NCBI RefSeq assembly: GCF_018320785.1
Contig: NC_054876.1
Coordinates: 8,744,707-8,808,706, forward strand
DNA length: 64,000 nucleotides
Reading direction: 5' to 3'
Source: Cheilinus undulatus
Taxonomy: Eukaryota > Chordata > Actinopteri > Labriformes > Labridae
The position numbers and the translations under genes are program-made. Of this stretch, positions 1 through 12,119 are shown one piece after another. Under the pieces are notes generated by a model. It made no database searches. It saw only the letters and a list, made by a program, of their open reading frames with translations, and was not told the origin of the DNA. The first letter of the stretch is position 1, and each line of letters begins with the position of its first letter.

Positions 1-2450
1 CTGTATGCTAATATATCATGTTAATCTGAAATAGAAGACCACCAAACATTTACATCATTACAATATGGGCTGCTTTAGGCATCAACTGTTATTAATCTAA
101 GCCCCAACACCACCTCCATAATGGTAAATCATAACCCAAATTTATGAAAACTAACCCACCACTCACATTAATTTTAAGAGAAATGTCTCAGTTTGGACCT
201 TAAATTTAACCAAATGTGACTAAACAAAGAGTCAGGACAAAAAAAAAAAAAAGAAAGAAAAAAAAAGGTTTTGTGAGCACATCATCACAAACGCATAGGA
301 AAATGCATACATCCATGCATTTAATATTACCCATAATACATGTAAACATGTAAACTCTCTTTGTTTCAAGGATTTCTTCAAAATGAATATGTTAACATTG
401 TAAAACCGGCTTTTTAATTTAAAAAAAAGAGATATCTTAAGTAAAAAAGTAAAATCTACAATTCCATGGCATTATAGAGTAAAATAAAATATACAATGAG
501 CTTCCATACATTGTAGACTTTGGACACTATTTCTTTTTTCCAGCCTACTGAAACAACTCCATGACCCTCTTTTGGGTCCTAACCCACCAGCTGTCAACCA
601 CTTATCTACTCAAAGTATAATGTTGTTTTTTTCTGTGTTTAACTGGATCTTAATAAACGTCCAATTAGGGCTACTCGATTATGACAAAATTCACTTAAAA
701 AGAATTTTAATTGGTATTGAAATCATGATTATAAAACACAATTGCTTGTTTATTTTACATCAACAGAATCACAGGCATTTATTGAACCTAGAAACTCCAA
801 ACACATTGAATAAAAAGCAAGAAAGGAAAACAAATAGTTGCTAAAAAATACCAATAAAGCTAAAGCCTATAATAACAATAAAGAAAAAAACAGGCCTACA
901 TTTCCAAACAATAAAAAATTTACCACATGACAAAACCTATAGACAAAATGAACAGAAAATAGAAGATGGCACAGTTAAAAAAAAGGGAAAAAAAATTAAA
1001 TAGATTATTTTTCCAGCACTCTTCCTGACCGACAAGTTGAGAACCATTTATCTTCAAAAAGTATTTGCTTAAAATTTTGCAACATTTGACTGGATGTTGT
1101 TCAATCATAGCAAAAATCAGAATCATGGTTATTTTGACTGGTACTGACATCACAATTAAAATGAAAATGAAAATACTTACTGATTTCACTCAGCATCACA
1201 CACATTTATTAGACGTAAGCACTTTTAAAGCTATAAATGACTGTAAAAAGTATGAATAGTTATATAGAATAACTATGACTAAAAAGGAAAAAAAAACACT
1301 TCCATGGTAAAATATTAACACGAAAGCATTTATCACATGACAAAACCTGTAGACAAAGTGGGCATAACATGGCAAATGGAACAGTTATCAGGAACCTTTC
1401 CAAGACCTGAACTGAGAATAATTAATACCACTTTTTGTGCAGCATGAGTATAAAAATGGCAGGAATTCAGGATCTTTCAATACATTGGACGAAAGCTGCA
1501 TTTATTGATTAAATGCACTTTAAATGAAATGCCAAATGGTCTTGTATAGAGTTTTATGTTGTTTATACACACCAAAATTTGATTATTTGGCACATATAAT
1601 GCCTGCATTCTATTAATTTACTTTATAATTATTTTTATCATAACACACTTTAGCAGTTTTGCTTAAAGAGTGAATAAAATCTCAGATATTTTGCCTGAAA
1701 ATTGACCAGATAAAGACATGTCTTGGTAAAAGTGTCCTCTCATTGTAAATATAAGACTTGTAGAGGCCTTTAACAAGACTTTTCAATGATCCACAGGAAC
1801 CCCATTGTTTTATCCTTATTGTCTGGTTGTTATGATCCTGGGGAGGGGGGCAAAATTGTGGTTGAAACTGAAACTTGATTAATTCCACGTCACTTGTCTA
1901 GACCCACCACTTAAAATTTCTGCTTTTGATTGAATCTTACTGGATGCTGAGGGACATTATTCACAGTTTAATCACTGTCACTGTAGTTCACTTTAAACCA
2001 GGAAATGTCCTCACTGATTCATAAATAAGGGTTAAAATAAGAACATGAATCAAATAGGAAGCGTTGTTTGATACATCCTTCCCCTTCAGAAAGACACTAT
2101 TTATACATACTTTGCTACATGGAAGATGCTTAAATGTATCACCTTCCATCTGACATAGAAAGCTGGGATGCAGTAAAAGGGGGGCTGTTTTGTCTTGTAT
2201 TCTGTAGCTATTGTTTTTTTCTTCCATTTCAGTGGCCTAAACGTGATTATTCAGAGACACTTCTTCATTTAAAATGAGTAGAAACGTGCCGTTTCTGGGC
2301 AGAAGCCAGCAGCTTCGAGTAGCTGAGGTTTCTTTGAAGCAGAGAATAAATAAGACATAACACTGTCAAGGCTCTGTGTCTGTGTCTTTCACTCGGGGGA
2401 AATAAATGGACATGTCCGTGTTGAAATATCTGACTACAGCACAAAGCTAG
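1..2450. other. AT-rich intergenic DNA, no gene seen
   Basis: No reading frame here has a recognisable domain or codon pattern. There are A-rich runs near 239-268 and a diverged local duplication, listed separately. Nothing else is identified. Confidence 0.6.
921..1435. repeat. diverged local duplication, offset about 410 bp
   Basis: The stretch from 921 (TACCACATGACAAAACCT, then AGACAAA and later CAGTT, TTCC, GAC, TGAGAA) recurs from 1331 (TATCACATGACAAAACCT, then AGACAAA, CAGTT, TTCC, GAC, TGAGAA). The two copies are about 110-140 bp long and clearly diverged. Origin unknown; it may be an old transposon fragment duplicated in tandem. Confidence 0.5.
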
Positions 2451-2859
2451 TCGTGGTTTCCAGTGGAGTCATGTTCAAAATGCTCACTCACAATAGAGGA
2501 AAAGGACGGCGACTACCCTGCTAACAGTCCACCTCAGGGCACACACACGCTAGGAGTTGTACCCGCTCGTATCCTGTCGCCATTTTCCCAAGCTAAAATA
2601 CAAAAGACTTGGCTGAAGGAGCACACACCCCTTTTTCAATCTCCCCCTTATACACATGGCTTCATCTTTCTATGTCGTGTAAACCACGTACGTTTGATTA
2701 TCTTTCAGAATGTTTAACAGTATATGTTGGAATATACATTAATGTGGCATTTGGTGGCGAAAAGGGCCTAAAAAATACGGCGAAAGACACATTTTAAGAG
2801 AATTTCGCCTTGTTAAAGCAGATGGTTGCACACAGACAAATAGCTCGCCATATTTGCTA

Positions 2860-3183
2860 ACTGACGGGTGACGTATCCAAACAGGTAAGGGCCCGGATTT
2901 GAAATCGTGTTGCTGATCGCAGCGTCGACCAATCAGCGACGCTCGGGGGCTGGACTTAGCGCCGTCAATCACTGAGGAACTATAACGGTTTGAATAGGGT
3001 GGGAGGGGGAGAATCCAATCCGGTTTGAGCTAGTTTTTCTTCCAATGGAACATTAACGTCTCGCTACACTGTGTGAGACTGTAGTGGCAAAGCTTTATCC
3101 CGAATATACCACTTTATTTTCTCCTGTCCTGAGTTGCATTTAGCTCTTTTTTCTTTTTTTACGAACTACCACACAAACCAACC
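2860..3183 (+). promoter_or_regulatory. promoter and 5' UTR of the HMGN-family gene
   Basis: This segment is richer in G+C and CpG than its surroundings and lies directly before the HMGN start codon. It has a CCAAT box (ACCAATCAGCG near 2929), further CCAAT words near 3015 and 3043, and no clear TATA box at a useful distance. The transcription start probably lies in the second half, but the sequence alone does not fix it. The start codon context, ACCAACCATGC, is a fair Kozak match. Confidence 0.6.
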
Positions 3184-5344
3184 ATGCCTAAGAAGAGCAA
3201 AGTGAGTAGACCGACATCTTTCATGTATCCGTAATACAGCGTTTATAACCCCTTACTGCACTGTGCTAAATGGGCTTGTTACAAAGCCATAGTTGTTGAA
3301 ATGTTCTTAACAATGTCCTCGTTCTTTACTTTAAAACGTGAGCCATGTAAGCGCATTGCTGCAGAGTTTTACTTGTGTATGTGGGTTCTGTTTTGATTTT
3401 CTCAAGTAGGTGATTCTTGGTCTTATCTCTTCTTGTGCAGTGATTATCTTTGTGCCAAGTGGTTTTCGTGTGCACGGGGTTAAATTACCGCAGGATTTTG
3501 AGATGCACGAATGCAATTGTGTTTTAATACGTTTTTAGGCGTTATGGGACGAAGCGGGGTCGTTTTCTGGGTCGACGGAGGGCTTTTCTGCAGAGAAAGT
3601 TGGCGGCATATTGATTGTTTCCAATGGGGGTCGTCACGCTGGATGCGAAAGTTTCTTTTGCAGAAGAAGGGATGTCGAAAGCTTATAATGTAGTAACGCT
3701 AGGTTCATCCGCAGGTGTTTTCAGTCAGTTTTAGACTGCTAATTTTTAGCATTGTTGTTTTTAGGCGTTTTCGACCGAAATTACACGTTTAGTGTGTTTT
3801 ATTGTGTAAAGACTGTCTTTCGTCAATGTTACATGCATGTGTACTTTTTAGTCATGCAAAATTCGTGTTATTTTTGATAGTTTATTGTGCATTTCTTAGA
3901 AGGCATTCGTCGTGGAGGCTCGCTGTGTATTGTCGGCTCAGGCCACTTGCAGGTTATGCAATGGCGAGCCTCCGTCAGAGAAAGCGCTGCTCTTGTTGCT
4001 GGGGGTTCTAGGAGATTCTGCTACCAGATCGACGGAGTCGCTGAGCATCTCGGAGTGACTCTTTTCAAATTCATGGCGGGAACACTTTCTAACTCTCCAC
4101 ACTGCTCGGTTTTTTTCGCTGTTCACTGGCAATCCCATTTATTACCAATGAATGGTGGGAGAGGGAGGCGGGGTCCTCCCCCTCCTCCACCGGAGTTTTA
4201 CAGTAGGCAGAGAGCACGAATGCATGACGCGGGTTGAACTACGATATGCTTTTTTTATTGCGGACGTGCTCACTTTTTATCCTTGCGCGAACAAAACTAG
4301 TCCCTTGAACACCTTGAAATTTTTACATTATATTTTTTTATAAACCGTGCTTATAACAATCACTGCAAACGTGCTGACTAATGAATGTGCCCCCATTCGC
4401 GCTGTTATTGTTGGGCATTGAATGTTTTTTCTAGGTTATGATCTCCTTTGTGCCAGATTTAAGAAGCCAATCATGGTGCCTGCTTCCACCTTAAACATGC
4501 ATGAAGCAGCATGTGCAGCCATAGGCTAAAATTTCATGTGGAAACGCCCCCTTGAGTTACATAACAATGCTTAAAGCCCAAGCCCCCCTCTTTACCAGCA
4601 GCCTAACCCAACACATGCAGAGACAATGCCCTAATCTGATTTCCCTTTTCTTCTTGCATTGCAGGCCGCTGCTCCAGAAGGTGAACCAGTGGTGAGTATT
4701 GATCAGATTATCATTGACATGAAGAATCTGAGATTAGTTAAGATTTAAAATGATGACACAGGTACTCCTTCCACCCACCAGAGGTCAGCAAAATGTAGGA
4801 GTCATAACTTTGAAAGTAACTCCCTTGTATTTTTCTTCCTCTCTCTGCAGGTCAAGAGGAGATCTCTGAGGATCAAAAAAGTAAGTACAGACATGTCCAG
4901 ACCAACTCAGGCAAAGCTGCATTCTTCTTCCTAACATGATTTCTTTCTCTTTTTTGGTGCTACAGACAGGCACAACTCCAAAGCCTGAGCCCAAGCCAAA
5001 GGTATGATCCTTAACTCATTTGATTGATGTTAATTCAACGCATTTAAGACTAAACCGGCTGCAGACAAAGTGACTAACATGTTGAATGACGTTGCTTGCA
5101 GAGGGCAGCCGCTAAGCCTAAGAAAGCAGCAAAGGAGGTGGAGAAGGCCAAGCCTGAAGAGAAAGAGCCCGAGGCCCCAGCTGAGAACGGCGAGACCAAA
5201 GCTGAGGATGAGGTGAGATACAAAAATCAAAACAGACCATGCAAAAGCAGGATTTAAAGTCAATAGAACTTTGACACCCTGCATTTTGTCTTCCAGGCAC
5301 CAGCTACAGACGCAGCTGATGAAAAAGAAGAGGCGGCAGAATAA
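3184..5344 (+). CDS. HMGN-family nucleosome-binding protein, six exons, 89 aa
   Basis: Coding exons are 3184-3201, 4665-4691, 4851-4880, 4966-5001, 5102-5212 and 5297-5344. All introns are GT-AG, all are in phase 0, and the total is 270 nt including TAA. The product starts MPKKSK and carries the HMGN nucleosome-binding core in exon 3 (KRRSLRIKK; the usual mammalian form is RRSARLSAK). A lysine/proline stretch follows (PKPEPKPK, AAAKPKKAAK), then an acidic tail containing ENGETKAED and ending DEKEEAAE. Six exons with very short exons 2-4 and a length near 90 residues are typical of this family. HMGN proteins bind nucleosomes in the nucleus and counteract linker histone. Leu and Ile replace Ala and Leu in the core motif, which is unusual. 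I cannot say which fish paralogue it is (hmgn1-, 2-, 3- or 6-like). Confidence 0.9.
3202..4664 (+). other. intron 1 of the HMGN gene
   Basis: This 1.46-kb intron has a GTGAGT donor and a TTGCAG acceptor. It is moderately CpG-rich at its 5' end, as expected just downstream of a promoter. Its longer open frames (for example 3887-4237) show no domain and probably reflect local composition. I see no repeat in it. Confidence 0.75.
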
Positions 5345-6300
5345 CATCGCTCAAACCACGTCTTTTACCAGTGCTCCCTGTACCTCTTTTCTTGTACAAT
5401 TCAGGGGAATATTTTTATCAACTATTTTCTAAATACAGGTTTTTTAGTAGTTTGATTGTAGAGAACACTTTTTTTTATTGAAAGAAAAAAGTCAATTTGG
5501 AGACGGGAATTTCATCACATCCCACAATTTTGCATCGCCATAAAAAATTGCGGTCATTGTTGTTACTGTTGGTGGATTTCATTTCAGTTTAAAATGTGAA
5601 GGAGGGGGAGGGTGCGGGGCAGGTTACAGTGACAACAACACTCACGCACGCACGACTTTGAGCTAGGGAAACAACAGGAAGAGATTTGCCTGCGTGGATT
5701 ACATTCCATATGCTTTATAAGGGACAGTGTATGTAATCTGTGCTGGGGTGGGGATGGACAAATTCACAGGGCAACTCATTGTTTTATTGTTTATGATGAA
5801 GAACAGTGTTTTAGAATGTTTGTAAGCTTTGTTCCTCTATGTTAACTCTTGTACTCATGCAGTTTTCTTAACAAATCTGATCAATAAAAGCTAAAATCGC
5901 TAGTACTGGAGCTCTCCCTATCAGACCTGTGCATCGCGTGTGTTGGTTGTGTCTCTGTTCTGTGATAGCATCGCAATAAATTTTTGTATAGCTGCTGTGA
6001 AAAGGGTTTTCAATCTTTCTATATGCAGTGTGTCATGGTACATTGTTAAGGATGGTAAAAATGGAATTTGTTTTCTTAGCCAAGCTAACACGGTGTGTAA
6101 AAGAAAACATCTGTTGAGAGCGGCTTCATAAAGGCCCGCGGTTAAACTGTACATTCATTTGAGATGTCAAATGCCTACCAGCAGTAGCAATATTCATGTG
6201 AGTTTAGGTATCTGTATCGAGTTAAAGTGTGCAGTTAATTTTCATTTGTTTATAGGTGTAACTGTGTGATGATTGTTATCAACAAAACAATAAAACTCAG
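5345..6300 (+). terminator. HMGN 3' UTR with two poly(A) signals
   Basis: After the stop codon the transcript continues through AT-rich sequence to AATAAA at 5883-5888, a likely main cleavage signal. A second AATAAA lies at 6289-6294 and could give a longer 3' UTR. No other gene begins in this stretch. Confidence 0.65.
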
Positions 6301-7610
6301 TTGGTAGTTGTTGCGCTCTTTTCATTCTGCTCCAGTGTTTGGTTGTTAAGGTTGATAGTACAAGAGTGCAGAAATGTAAAGGGTCGATTTAACCAACAAA
6401 CATTGTAAATATGGCGTTAAAGAAGTGCATTAATAGGTAAAATGGGTGGTCTGACACACTGGATTTTAACACGCACTAATAACTGAATGTCTGGGCTTAT
6501 TTACATTTAGTTAGTGCAAGGATGAGTAATTTTGGTTACTGAGAAAATAAAATTTAATTATGACTGGCAGAAGGACACTTTCCACAAATGGCAGGATAGT
6601 CTGAATAAATAAAAATAATACTTGAAACAAAGGAAAAATATAGTGTCACTCAAACTATTTAACCATTGTATTTTTTATTTTAAATGCATATAACTAACTG
6701 AATTCACTAATTGTATCACCGATTGTTTCAGTATATTTTATTAAACTGTTTTCTATGAATCAGTTTAATGATGCATATAAAAGATTTGAACTGCCGTAAT
6801 TGCAGCGAAGTGTAGCTTTAATTTCATGTTAAAAATCTGACAATCAAATACAATTCCTGATTCTTTTATGAAGGCAGATCATATTCTTGATGTTAACCAT
6901 TTCTTGACATCTGAATTTGACTTGCGGGCTGCATCCAGTGATCCGTAGGGCTGCCTACCATGTGTGACAGAAAAATAAACCTGTATTTCATATTCACATA
7001 TTTTTGTGTACTGTTGGCGTATGGAATCCCTCAGTTATGTTTCCATACATTTTTTAAACTTGATTTCTCTGTAGTAAGAGAGATTTTGTAGTCTGTATAT
7101 TGACTTATCTATCCCATCTCAGAATAAAAATAAAATCCCACCTCCAGTGATATAAAGTCAGTAAAGGTGTTCTGATATCTAGACCAAAACATTTTTACCA
7201 TGGGAAACTTGGTTCCTTCAGATCCTTTAAAAGTCTTAACACTCTTAAATTATAAATCTGAAATGTAAGGCCATAGAAAGTCTTGAAAGGTCTGATTTTA
7301 CATGTGCGAGGTCTAAAATTTGACTAACTGACTAGGACATGTCCTTATCCGATCTTTGTTTTCTAGCACATCTTGTATGACTTTAATCACTCCTGCAAAA
7401 AGTGATGCATGAACATTATTATATATAATGCAGAAAATTCAGTGTTGGGTGTTAAATTTCCTGGGGGAGGACCCCACATCCCCTCTCTTGTGTGACTTAT
7501 TGTGATTTAATAAAGGGTTTTAATTTAACAGGTCTTCCCTGATGAAAGGCATTCTTCCTTTTAATAGTTAAACAGTTTAGAATCAGCTTAGCACACCTGC
7601 AAAAATGTGT
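6301..7610. other. intergenic AT-rich DNA, nothing recognised
   Basis: There is no open frame with a family signature, no tRNA-like box pair and no clear terminal repeat in this stretch. Confidence 0.55.
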
Positions 7611-7619
7611 CCAGATATT

Positions 7620-8060
7620 TTGTTAAGTTTGAGTTTATTTATCCAGCAGATCCTCAAGAATCTCATTTACAAGAGTGTCCGGACCAAGACAGGCAGCAGT
7701 ACTATTATCAGAGTCACAGACGTGAAACATAGTCATTACAAACACAAATCAACCTATTCTGAATCACAGAGCTCAAAGTCATCAGTCAGAAACATCTACA
7801 GCCTGATGCATCATTTTACAACACCTTCAATCTGCTTTTAAAAGATTCAGAAACCAGCTCCCTCAGACACAAAGTCTCCTGTAGTAGATTCCAGACTGCA
7901 GGAGCAGCGGACCTGAAACTCATTTTACCAACTTCAAGACAGGCTTTGGGAAAAGAAAGCAAAAACAAGTTTTGTGTCTGACTCACAGAGCAGACTGTAA
8001 CTTCCCGCACTTTTCACATTATCAAATCACAAGTATGGTGAAAGCAGATTTAGAATAGCC
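7620..8060. repeat. dispersed retroelement-like repeat
   Basis: The segment opens with TTTATTTATCCAGC, then ATCTCATTTACAAGAGTG and CCAAGACAGGCAGCAG. The same word order (TTTATTTAACCAG, ATCTCTTTTACAAGGGTG, CCTGGCCAAGAGG) occurs at 39400-39480. It looks like the reverse complement of the LINE 3' tail seen in sense orientation at 52.56-52.63 kb. The remaining 300 bp probably belong to the same insertion, but I cannot set its boundary. Confidence 0.45.
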
Positions 8061-9250
8061 TCATAAATAAGGATATGCCAATAATTTAGCCTACGAGTGG
8101 TCAAAGAGGGCAACCCAACCTGGTCATACTGGGTACAATGATGAGTTAAGGACTTAAGATTTGTTATAAACCTCAGTGGTACACAGTATCCAATACTTAA
8201 CGCATTACCAAAAGAGGTATTATGTGTCAGAAATCATTATATTTAAGACAAGAAATTACTTTGCCCTGGACCATCATTTTTTACTGTTTACCTTGCAAAT
8301 GCAGCTTCATTTTTTTCTCAGTTTAGGTCTTAAATTTGATTTTTTAAAAGCCTGTAGAAACCCTGGGTAGAACAGTTTTGTCTCCCAGGATATTGGGATG
8401 AAAAGGGCAGAATCTTGGGGAAACAACCACTGATAATACAGGGGGAACTGTGTTAAATATATCCATATAAGCCATAGCCTGAGTGTTTCTCTACTTGTCT
8501 TGTTACTTTGTATATATAAAGGCTGTATCAGCAAGGCTGCTTATTAGGGGGAAAAGGGGAAAGCGGTCTGGGGACCAGCAATATTGTGGGGGCCTGATAA
8601 TCAATGCCTTAAGGGTAATCAATATTTTTGAATTATACTTAAAATCCTAATTAGAGCCACAAAAATGCGTTTCCCCCTTTATTCCCACAAAATCTTCCTG
8701 TTTCTAAATATAACCCCACTTCTTAAAATAGACTTTGCATTTGACCCCCATTTGTTCAGTCAGCTTCTAAATTGTTTTTTTGAGGCAAATTCAAGCCAGG
8801 AGGCTAGCACTATTGTCACTAATCTATGCTGAACTGGCCTGTATATCAGCATAACAGGTATCTTCCAGTATTGACTTAGCAACCAAAACTTCTAAAAGAT
8901 TTCAAAGGTTTAGTTTATGTACATTGGCATTTTAAATAAAAGCCATTGGCCAAGTAATCTCATATTTCAGAGCCACCTTGAGCCTGTTTTTGCTAAATGT
9001 CTCTGCCGAATTTGGTATAAACACTTCAAGGGGCAAAGTAAAAGCCCATGTGGGGAGGCTGTCCATGAAATGATGATTTAAGTTCCTACATAATATTTCT
9101 GAAAGGTTAAAAAAGCTCAAAGATAATGTCCGCGTAGGAGGATTTATAACTTGACGGGAAAAATCTGCATATCAGTAAAAATATGGCTCGTGATACACCG
9201 AGAAACTCTTTTATAATATTCACAAAAACCACATTTCTGTCGCCTTTCTT
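8061..9250. other. intergenic DNA, nothing recognised
   Basis: AT-rich sequence with only short, unsupported open frames on both strands. No mobile-element ends were found. Confidence 0.5.
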
Positions 9251-9600
9251 TTCAAACTAACATTACGTTCTTGACGTCGGCTCCAGACTGTTTTCAGCAC
9301 CATGGACAGTTTCCCTTCCGACCTCTGGTGAATCAGCCGTTAAACGGATGCGTCGTCTTATTTTGTTCGTCATTTAAATCTTATATTTTCATCCAGAAAC
9401 TAAGTAGTCCCTGTGTAGATAAACAAATCGATAACGCCATGCGCCCTCTTCAAACGGCCGGCAAACGGCTGCACGTTCACTTCCTGGTTCGTTGTAATTG
9501 GTCCGCGGAAGAAGTAGGGAGGGAGGAACAGAGAAAATTCACTTCGCCTTTATCTGCGAAGTCACGGTTTCACTTATAACAAAACACTTATGTATCCATC
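9250..9600. promoter_or_regulatory. CpG-richer segment, possible regulatory element
   Basis: CpG frequency rises locally (TTGACGTCGG, AACGGCCGGCAAACGG, TGGTCCGCGGAAGAAG). The segment has ETS-like CTTCCTGG and CGGAAG words, a CRE-like TGACGTCG and an inverted CCAAT (ATTGG). These are promoter-type motifs, but no coding exon with a recognisable product starts on either side. It may be an orphan or lineage-specific promoter, an enhancer, or a repeat-derived CpG patch. The 9271-9579 open frame has no domain I recognise. Confidence 0.3.
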
Positions 9601-10054
9601 ATATTAAAGCAGTGTATCCAATAATCCACTAGTTAACCTGCGTCGTATTATTACATCAGTTAGTGACGACCGTGTTGTCTGGAGGGACATTCCACTAAAA
9701 ACATTACCGGGACTTTTCACTGACGTATCAATCCGCCACAGCCGGGAGTTCTACATACTTCAAATTTACATACAGCTGACAGTGTTCAGTAAAAATCGCT
9801 CTGCTTATCACACAGCACAAACTCTTTTATTATTGAACACATTTCTACTGACATACATTTTAACATCTGGTGTGTCAGGTTAACAGAGTGGTAATTGGCA
9901 GAGAATATAATTTGAATCTTAGCCTATTACTCCATTTTTATTTTACAGGAATCAGAGGGGTCTTAAAAAATATTTAAAGTTGAGAAATCAAAAAAGCCCA
10001 TGATCAAGGCTTTTTAAGTATTAGAAAGTATTGAATGCAAGACGATTAATTAAT

Positions 10055-12079
10055 TGTTGTTTTTCATTTTTAAATCATGGTCCTGAGCCTGGAGGAGATC
10101 AGAGAGGCACAGAATCCAAGGTGCTTGAAGTTCAATTTTACAGTTTCCAAAGTCAGGGATGGTCTGGGGTGCCATGTCATCTGCTGCTGTTGGTCCACTG
10201 GGCTTTATCAAGTCCAAAGTTGACGCTGTGAGCCATCTACCTGGAGGTTTTAAAGCACTTCATGTTTACATCTGCTTTAGAAGCTTTTCCATCAGGACTT
10301 GGCACCCACCCACAGTGAAACCAGAACTACCAGAAACTGGTTTACTGACCATGGTAATACTGTGTTTGACTGGCCAGACAGCTGGTCTGACCTGAACCCC
10401 ATTGAGAATATCTAGGGAGGAGGAAGATGAGAAGACACCAGACTCAACAATACAGACAAGCTGAAGGCTCCTATCAGAGCAACCTCTGATAAAATATTGG
10501 AATGGAGCCAATCAGAATAATATTGTAAAATAGTGGATTGTTGATCTTCATGAGCCATAGGCTGTAACAATCAAGATTAAAACACAAAACATATTGAAAT
10601 ATTTCGATGTGTGTATGATCAATCCACACTGCGTTTCAAATTATTATGCAAATTGGATTTTAGTGTCATAAACATTACATTTTTTTTCAGTTAAACTTAA
10701 GGAATGGTTTTGTGTCCCAGGGCTCTCAGTGTCACTAAAACAATCAATCTCAGACACCTGTGATAGTCAGGTGAGCCCAATTAAAGGAAAACTACTTAAG
10801 AAGGACGTTCCACATTATTAAGCAGGCCACAGGTTTCAGCAATATGGGCAAGAGAAAGGATCTCTCTGCTAAAGCGTCAAATAGTGCAATGCCTTGGACA
10901 AGGTATGAAAACACTGTATATTTCAAGAAAACTTATGTGTGATCATCGTACTGTGAAGAAATGTGTGGCCGATTCAGAGCACAGACAGGTTTGTGCAGAT
11001 AAAAGCATAATGAGGAAGGTTTCTGCCCGAAAAATTCATCAGAGAGCAGCTGCTAAAATGCCATTACAAAGCAGCAAACAAGTATTTGAAGCTGCTGGTG
11101 CCTCTAGAGTCCCACCAATATCAAGGTGTAGGATCCTCCAGAGGCTTGCAGTCGTGTATAAACCTACTATTAAGCCACCCCTCACCAATGCTCACAAGCA
11201 GAAACGGTTGCGGTGGGCCCAGAAATACATGAAGACTCATTTTCAATCCTGTTTACTGATGAGTGCTGTGCAACCCTGGATGGTCCAGATGGAGGAGTAG
11301 TGGATGGTTGGTGGATGGCCACCTTGTACCAACAATGTCAGCAAGGAGGGGGCAGAGCAATGTGTTGGGCCAGAATCATGGGTAGAGAGCTGGTAGGCCA
11401 CTTAGGGTCCCTGAAGGTGTGAAAATGACCTTGGCAAAGTACATAGAGTTTCTGTTTGACCACTTTCTTCCATGGTACAAAAAGAAGAGCAGTGCCTTCC
11501 GTAGCAAAATTTTCTTCATGCATGACAATGCACCATCTCATGCTGCAAAGAATACCTCTGTGTCATTAGCTGCTATGGGCATAAAAGGAGAGAAACTCAT
11601 GGTGTGGCCCCCATCCTCCCCTGACCTCAATCCTTTTGAGAACCTTTGGAGCATCCTCAAGCTAAAGATCTGTGAGGGTGGGAGGTTGCTCTCATCAAAA
11701 CTGCAGCTCTGAGAGAATATTCTGACATCTTGCAAAGAAATTCAAGCAGACACTCCAAAATTTCACAATTTCAATGGATGCAAAGATTGTGAAGGTGATA
11801 TCAAAGAAGGGCTCCTGTGTTAAAATGTTTTGACTTTGTTTTGTTTAAAAACAGTTATCATTGGAAGGTTTGTTCAATAAAATTTGAATTATGCTCTGAC
11901 AGTTGATGACTTGAGCATTATACTGACTGTCATTTGCATGGACTATTAAGGAGAATCAGAGAAAAATATCTTTCACATAGTTTGGATCGCTGTGTAGTAT
12001 AAAAAGTTTCACGTTTTAATCAAATTTCAGTTAAAGAATTAACTTTTTTATGACATTCTAATTTTTTGAGAAGCACCTG
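10055..12079 (+). mobile_element. degenerate Tc1-like transposon, split by a nested insertion
   Basis: The older host element is read from 10055 to 10626 and again from 11997 to 12079. The left part encodes a decayed transposase: a window near 10290-10415 reads like Q-D-L-A-P-x-H-S, W-F-x-D-H-G, then S-D-L-N-P-I-E-N, the usual second Asp and Glu region of Tc1 enzymes. Several indels break the frame. The last 80 bp (11997-12079) contain TTTCAGTTAAAGAATTAAC and finish GAGAAGCACCTGT, then TA. This reads as the natural 3' end of the same element, displaced by the nested copy. The 5' end is missing. Confidence 0.7.
10627..11994 (+). mobile_element. Tc1/mariner transposon with broken transposase, nested
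   Basis: The left end reads CACTGCGTTTCAAATTATT. The reverse complement of the right end, CACAGCGATCCAAACTAT, is an imperfect inverted repeat, and TA follows the right end. The transposase is spread over three frames (10884-11300, 11213-11422, 11419-11712). It has an N-terminal DNA-binding part, W-A-Q-K-Y near 11220, F-T-D-E-C (first Asp region) near 11255, then H-D-N-A-P-S-H and P-D-L-N-P-F-E-N-L-W near the end. I count 37 residues between the second Asp and the Glu. Frame breaks make it inactive. Confidence 0.8.
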
Positions 12080-12119
12080 TATATGATCTTAAATAAAACA
12101 GACAAAAACACTCAAAACC

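Noticed and set aside
3887..4237. 116-codon open frame in HMGN intron 1
   Set aside because: Lies wholly within a well-defined intron; low-complexity proline run and no family resemblance.
9271..9579. 102-codon plus-strand frame in the CpG-rich patch
   Set aside because: No recognisable motif; composition alone can explain it.
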